DNA of 64,000 nt from Mesorhizobium sp. WSM3862. GTDB lineage: Bacteria; Pseudomonadota; Alphaproteobacteria; Rhizobiales; Rhizobiaceae. The DNA is taken from positions 744,001 through 808,000 of the forward strand of contig NZ_NSGE01000001.1 in the NCBI RefSeq assembly GCF_002294985.1. The letters run 5' to 3'. The translations under genes were made by a program, and so were the position numbers. Below the pieces are notes generated by a model, which ran no database searches, had not been told where the DNA came from, and saw nothing but the letters and a program-made list of their open reading frames with translations. Below are positions 60,693-64,000 of the stretch, in pieces (the first letter of the stretch is position 1; every line of letters begins with the position of its first letter).

Positions 60693-63377
60693 TTGGAACA
60701 GAGCAGACGCATCAAATTTCGCGAGGACGAGCGCAGCCTCCTGTTGCGCCTGCTGCTTCAGGTCGCAAGCGCTCGTGAGCCCGAGGTCGCCGCCGTACTG
60801 AGCGGGCGTCGGTCGCTTGTCTCGCTTGCCGCGGAACAACGCATCCCGGCGCTTCAGGCGAGCGGCGTGTGGTTCCAGTTGTTGACGATTGCCGACGAGT
60901 TGCTTGCCATGCGGGCGCGGCGCGAACTCGAACAAGGCGCGGGCGCCGACGAGGTGACCGGGTCCTTCGCCAGCGTGGTCGCGCAGATGGCGGCGAACGG
61001 CCGCTCGGCGGGGGAAGTCCAGGCCACGCTCGATGAGCTATGTGTCGGGCCGACCATGACCGCGCACCCCACGGAGGCCAAGCGCGTCACGGTGCTGGAG
61101 ATCCATCGCCGCATCTATCGCAAGTTGACCGAGCTCGACCAGCCGCGCTGGGCGCCGCGCGAACGCGACCTGTTGGTCGCCGATCTGGAAAGCGAGATCG
61201 AGCTTCTGTGGATGACGGGCGAGCTGCGACTTGAGCGCCCGACGGTCGAGGGCGAAATCGCCTGGGGCCTGCACTTCTTTCGCGAAGTCATCTTCGAGGC
61301 AACGCCGCAGCTCTACGGCAAGCTTCAAGGCGCGTTCGAGCGTCACTATCCGGGAGAGCCGATCAGAATCCCCTCCTTCATGCGCTATGCCTCGTGGATC
61401 GGCGGCGACCGCGACGGCAATCCAAATGTGACGGCCGCAGTCACCGCTCATGCCCTGGCCGAATACCGCAATATCGCCATAAGCTGGTATCTGACGCAGG
61501 TGCAGCGGCTGGTGACGGTGCTCAGCGCCAGCTCCAACGTCATCGACCTGCCGCCGAGCTTCAAGCCGGTGCTGCAAGCCGCGCTTGACAAAAGCGGGCA
61601 GGCGCAAGCGATTGCCGCCCGCAACCCCGATGAACCGCTTCGCCAATTCGCTTCGGCCATGCTTGCCCGGCTGGCGGCGACGCGCGACGGCGGCACGGCG
61701 GCATATCTCTCGGCGGAAGCGTTTCGTGCCGATCTCAACGCACTGTCTTCCGTTCTCGAATCGATCGGTGGGCGCGCGGTCGCCAGGCGCTTCGTCCAGC
61801 CTCTCATCTGGCAAGCCGGAAGCTTCGGCTTCCGTACGGTCTCGCTCGACATCCGGCAGAACTCCGCGGTCGTCAACCGGGTGCTGGCCGAGCTGTTTGC
61901 GCTGACAGATCCGGCCGACCCGGTCTCACCCGGCACGCCGCGATGGTCGGCGCACCTCCGCTCAAGCCTCAGCCAGGGCGAGCAACCGGAGATCGACGCA
62001 GGCCGGCTCTCGCCTGAGGCGGCCGAACTGCTTTCGACATTCTCTGTCATCGCCAGGCACAATTCGGGCGAGGATGCCGACGCCGTTGGCTCGTTCGTGC
62101 TCAGCATGACCCGCTCGGCCGACGACCTGCTCGCGGTGTATCTGCTGGCGCAATATTGCGGACTTTCGACCGCCCCTGGTAGTAGCGGCACGATCAGGCT
62201 GCGCATCGTGCCATTGTTCGAGACCATCGCCGATCTGCAGGCCGCTCCTGCCGTCCTGAATGATTTGCTCGGTGTTTCGCTGGTGCGGCGGACTGTGCGC
62301 GATTTTGGCGCGCGCCAGGAAATCATGCTTGGCTATTCGGATTCCAACAAGGACGGCGGCTTCCTCGCCTCCAATTGGGAACTGGCGAAAGCACAAAAGC
62401 GCCTTGCCGCAATCGGGCGCAAGCACAAGGTCAGGATCAGTTTCTTTCACGGTCGCGGCGGCTCCGTCAGCCGTGGCGGCGCGCCGACCGGCCGGGCGAT
62501 CGCGGCGCAGCCGGCGGGCACTGTCGCCGGCAGAATGCGGGTAACGGAGCAGGGCGAGGTCGTTTCTTCGAAATTCGCCAATCGCGGCACCGGCCTCAAC
62601 CAGCTCGAGGTTCTCGCCGCCGGCGTTCTGGCCCACAGTGTCGGATCGCCCGCTGATGTCGGGCCGAAGGAAACGCCGGAGTTCGACGAAGCGCACGAGG
62701 CTCTGGCGGGCATGTCGCAGGCATCCTATGCCCGGTTGATGGCCGAGCCCGGCTTCCTCGATTATTTCAACCAGGCGAGCCCCGTTGCGGAACTGGCGCT
62801 GCTGAAGATGGGCTCACGGCCGGATCGCCGTTTCGGCGCCAGTGGCATTGCCGACCTGCGCGCCATTCCATGGGTGTTCGCCTGGAGCCAGAACCGTCAT
62901 CTGTTGACCGGCTGGTATGGCATCGGCAGCGCGCTGAACGCCTTTGTCACGGTGCGCGGCGAGGCCGGGCGCGAGCTTCTGGCCCGCATGTTCGAGCGCT
63001 CGCGCTTCTTCCGTCTGATCGTCGACGAGGCCGAGAAGACGCTCTACCAGTCCGACATGGAGATCGCGCAGCTCTACGCCGGCCTGGTAGCCGACGCCGA
63101 TGCAGCTTGGCGAATCTACGGCCGCATCGGAGCCGAATACGAGCTGACGCGACGCCTGATCGGTGACCTCACCGGCGGCGATCTTTCCGCGCGCTTTCCG
63201 ATGTTCAAGCGGCGTTTCGACAATCTGCGGCGACAGATGGACGACATCCACCGCCTGCAGGTCGATCTGCTGCGCGAGGTTCGGACCAGTCCCGGCACGG
63301 CGGATCGACGGCGGACGACCGACGCCCTGCTCGTCTCGATCAATTGCATCTCGGCCGGCCTTGGCTGGACGGGATAG
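60693..63377 (+). CDS. ppc: phosphoenolpyruvate carboxylase
   Basis: An 894-aa PEPC, which makes oxaloacetate and fixes CO2 in the serine cycle. Catalytic H125 is in TMTAHPTEAKRVT; GYSDSNKDGGFLASN and FHGRGGSVSRGGAP are the other active-site motifs. The C-terminus is GLGWTG, where most PEPCs end RNTG; the missing Asn is one that binds the inhibitor aspartate in E. coli PEPC. It starts at TTG 60693 with GAGGAAAG upstream. An intrinsic terminator follows. Confidence 0.92.
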   Translation: MEQSRRIKFREDERSLLLRLLLQVASAREPEVAAVLSGRRSLVSLAAEQRIPALQASGVWFQLLTIADELLAMRARRELEQGAGADEVTGSFASVVAQMAANGRSAGEVQATLDELCVGPTMTAHPTEAKRVTVLEIHRRIYRKLTELDQPRWAPRERDLLVADLESEIELLWMTGELRLERPTVEGEIAWGLHFFREVIFEATPQLYGKLQGAFERHYPGEPIRIPSFMRYASWIGGDRDGNPNVTAAVTAHALAEYRNIAISWYLTQVQRLVTVLSASSNVIDLPPSFKPVLQAALDKSGQAQAIAARNPDEPLRQFASAMLARLAATRDGGTAAYLSAEAFRADLNALSSVLESIGGRAVARRFVQPLIWQAGSFGFRTVSLDIRQNSAVVNRVLAELFALTDPADPVSPGTPRWSAHLRSSLSQGEQPEIDAGRLSPEAAELLSTFSVIARHNSGEDADAVGSFVLSMTRSADDLLAVYLLAQYCGLSTAPGSSGTIRLRIVPLFETIADLQAAPAVLNDLLGVSLVRRTVRDFGARQEIMLGYSDSNKDGGFLASNWELAKAQKRLAAIGRKHKVRISFFHGRGGSVSRGGAPTGRAIAAQPAGTVAGRMRVTEQGEVVSSKFANRGTGLNQLEVLAAGVLAHSVGSPADVGPKETPEFDEAHEALAGMSQASYARLMAEPGFLDYFNQASPVAELALLKMGSRPDRRFGASGIADLRAIPWVFAWSQNRHLLTGWYGIGSALNAFVTVRGEAGRELLARMFERSRFFRLIVDEAEKTLYQSDMEIAQLYAGLVADADAAWRIYGRIGAEYELTRRLIGDLTGGDLSARFPMFKRRFDNLRRQMDDIHRLQVDLLREVRTSPGTADRRRTTDALLVSINCISAGLGWTG

Positions 63378-63413
63378 GCCCGGTTTTTTTCAGAACGGAA
63401 GGGCTTGAAACCC

Positions 63414-63457
63414 AAAGCGGCGGCGCGGTCCGCAGGATCTGGCGCCGCTTTTGTTTT
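63414..63457 (+). terminator. intrinsic terminator after ppc
   Basis: AAAGCGGCG (63414-63422) pairs with CGCCGCTTT (63443-63451), with a 20-nt loop that can form an inner stem, followed by TTTTGTTTT. It ends the serine-cycle transcript. Confidence 0.7.
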
Positions 63458-63522
63458 GGCCCGCAGAACGTCGGACGCGCCGCCTCACGGGCTCATCCAA
63501 GCAGTGCCTTTTTGGGGGAGAA

Positions 63523-63607
63523 TGGTGCGGTCGAGAAGACTCGAACTTCCACGGGTTGCCCCACAGCGACCTCAACGCTGCGCGTCTACCAATTCCGCCA
63601 CGACCGC
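63523..63607 (-). tRNA. tRNA-Leu (anticodon GAG)
   Basis: On the minus strand GCGGTCG (63607-63601) pairs with CGACCGC at the 3' end, followed by A and an encoded CCA (63525-63523). The D-arm has GGAATTGGTAGACGC, the anticodon loop is TTGAGGT with GAG reading CUC/CUU, a long class-II variable arm follows, and the T-arm has GTTCGAGTC. Length is 85 nt including CCA. Confidence 0.93.
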
Positions 63608-63693
63608 ACGTGGTAGGAGCCGGAACCGTCCGGCCCGGGGCCTGTAGCAAATCGTTTCCGGCGAAACAAGGGTGCCGTGCGGAATATTCGCTA

Positions 63694-63740
63694 ATGCATG
63701 TCGCCCAAAAGTGCGTGGCGGTTTTTGGGAGACGACATGC
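63694..63740. repeat. rhizobial palindromic intergenic repeat, copy 3
   Basis: Begins ATGCATGTCGCCCAAAAGTG and ends GACGACATGC, with GGTTTTTGGG inside. Same family as 2619-2666 and 26738-26786; it lies between the tRNA gene and lipB. Confidence 0.75.
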
Positions 63741-63846
63741 TCAGACAAAGCTCCTGGCGCAATGCTCCACAGCCTGGACACGGGCCGGGCGAAACTGGAC
63801 GTTTCAGCCAATTGCCGCCATATGGGGGGAGCATCGAGAAAGTTCC

Positions 63847-64000
63847 ATGACAGAACGCAGCCAGATCGCCACGTCGTTCCTGCCCCTTCCCGGTTCGGCG
63901 CCGGTCGAGTGGGTCATCGAGCCCGGCCTGACGTCTTATCCCGACGCGCTCGCCTTCATGGAATCGCGCGCCGAGGCCATCCGCAATGGCGCTGCCGGCG
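63847..64000 (+). CDS. lipB: lipoyl(octanoyl) transferase, 5' part
   Basis: The first 51 codons of a frame that runs off the right edge: [17 protein letters not shown], then [20 protein letters not shown] and SRAEAIRNG. The 'Y..AL.FME.R...I' pattern is the LipB N-terminus, which precedes the catalytic domain. LipB moves octanoate from ACP to lipoyl domains. The catalytic Cys/Lys lie beyond the window. Confidence 0.8.
   Translation, partial: MTERSQIATSFLPLPGSAPVEWVIEPGLTSYPDALAFMESRAEAIRNGAAG

Noticed and set aside
63523..63607. tRNA-Leu as an integration site for a genomic island
   Set aside because: No integrase gene and no direct repeat of the tRNA 3' end were seen in the window; flanking genes are core metabolism.

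Overview
The window is GC-rich, densely coded chromosomal DNA of an alphaproteobacterium in the Rhizobiales, most likely Mesorhizobium or a close Phyllobacteriaceae relative. This rests on the protein families present (DUF1127 proteins, CbtAB, CobO/CobU, tetrameric sarcosine oxidase, GlxA-type regulator) and on several rhizobial palindromic intergenic repeats. The species cannot be fixed from sequence alone. No insertion sequence, prophage or CRISPR array was seen.

Layout. (1) 1-6219: a folate/corrinoid methyl-transfer module: end of a formyltransferase, a small 'virulence factor' family protein, a MetV-like Cys-rich protein, MetF, a methyl-THF:corrinoid methyltransferase and a RACo-like corrinoid reactivator. 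A perfect 10-bp-arm palindrome lies just upstream of the methyltransferase gene. (2) 6406-9560: two DUF1127 proteins flanking an alpha/beta hydrolase and a LysR regulator, plus tiny ORFs. (3) 9838-23536: GlxA/AraC-type regulator, a secreted beta/gamma-crystallin, a DUF1194 protein, a GcvT/dimethylglycine-dehydrogenase-like oxidase, an MscS-type channel and the soxBDAG sarcosine oxidase operon. (4) 23736-26733: MFS exporter, nitroreductase, and an XRE-cupin regulator with two tandem operator-like sites. (5) 26839-33813: an operon of two more GcvT-type oxidases, a homocysteine methyltransferase and an aminotransferase. (6) 33959-42144: tandem flavodoxin-fold reductases, FAD-linked oxidase, cytosine-deaminase-like amidohydrolase, NMT1/THI5-type ABC transporter, RidA and a creatininase-family protein. 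(7) 42160-47085: cobalamin genes (cobC, cobD, cobO, cobU) and cobalt transporter cbtAB behind a cobalamin riboswitch. (8) 47160-54153: ChaC-like enzyme, GbcA-like Rieske oxygenase, an MFS gene interrupted by one in-frame TGA, acyltransferase plus ICMT-like methyltransferase, MerR regulator and MgtE. (9) 54440-63377: a LuxR-type regulator with a degenerate receiver, then a serine-cycle block (sgaA, mcl, mtkA, mtkB, hprA, ppc). (10) tRNA-Leu(GAG) and the start of lipB.

How it fits together (inference). Rieske oxygenase, homocysteine methyltransferase, GcvT-type oxidases and sarcosine oxidase form a plausible route from glycine betaine or related N-methyl compounds to glycine, releasing one-carbon units as methylene-THF. 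The corrinoid module would feed methyl groups into the same folate pool and needs the cobalamin made by region 7. The serine-cycle block can assimilate methylene-THF plus glycine into C3/C4 acids. The window therefore reads as a one-carbon capture and assimilation region fed by N-methylated compounds, rather than by methanol (no methanol dehydrogenase is present here).
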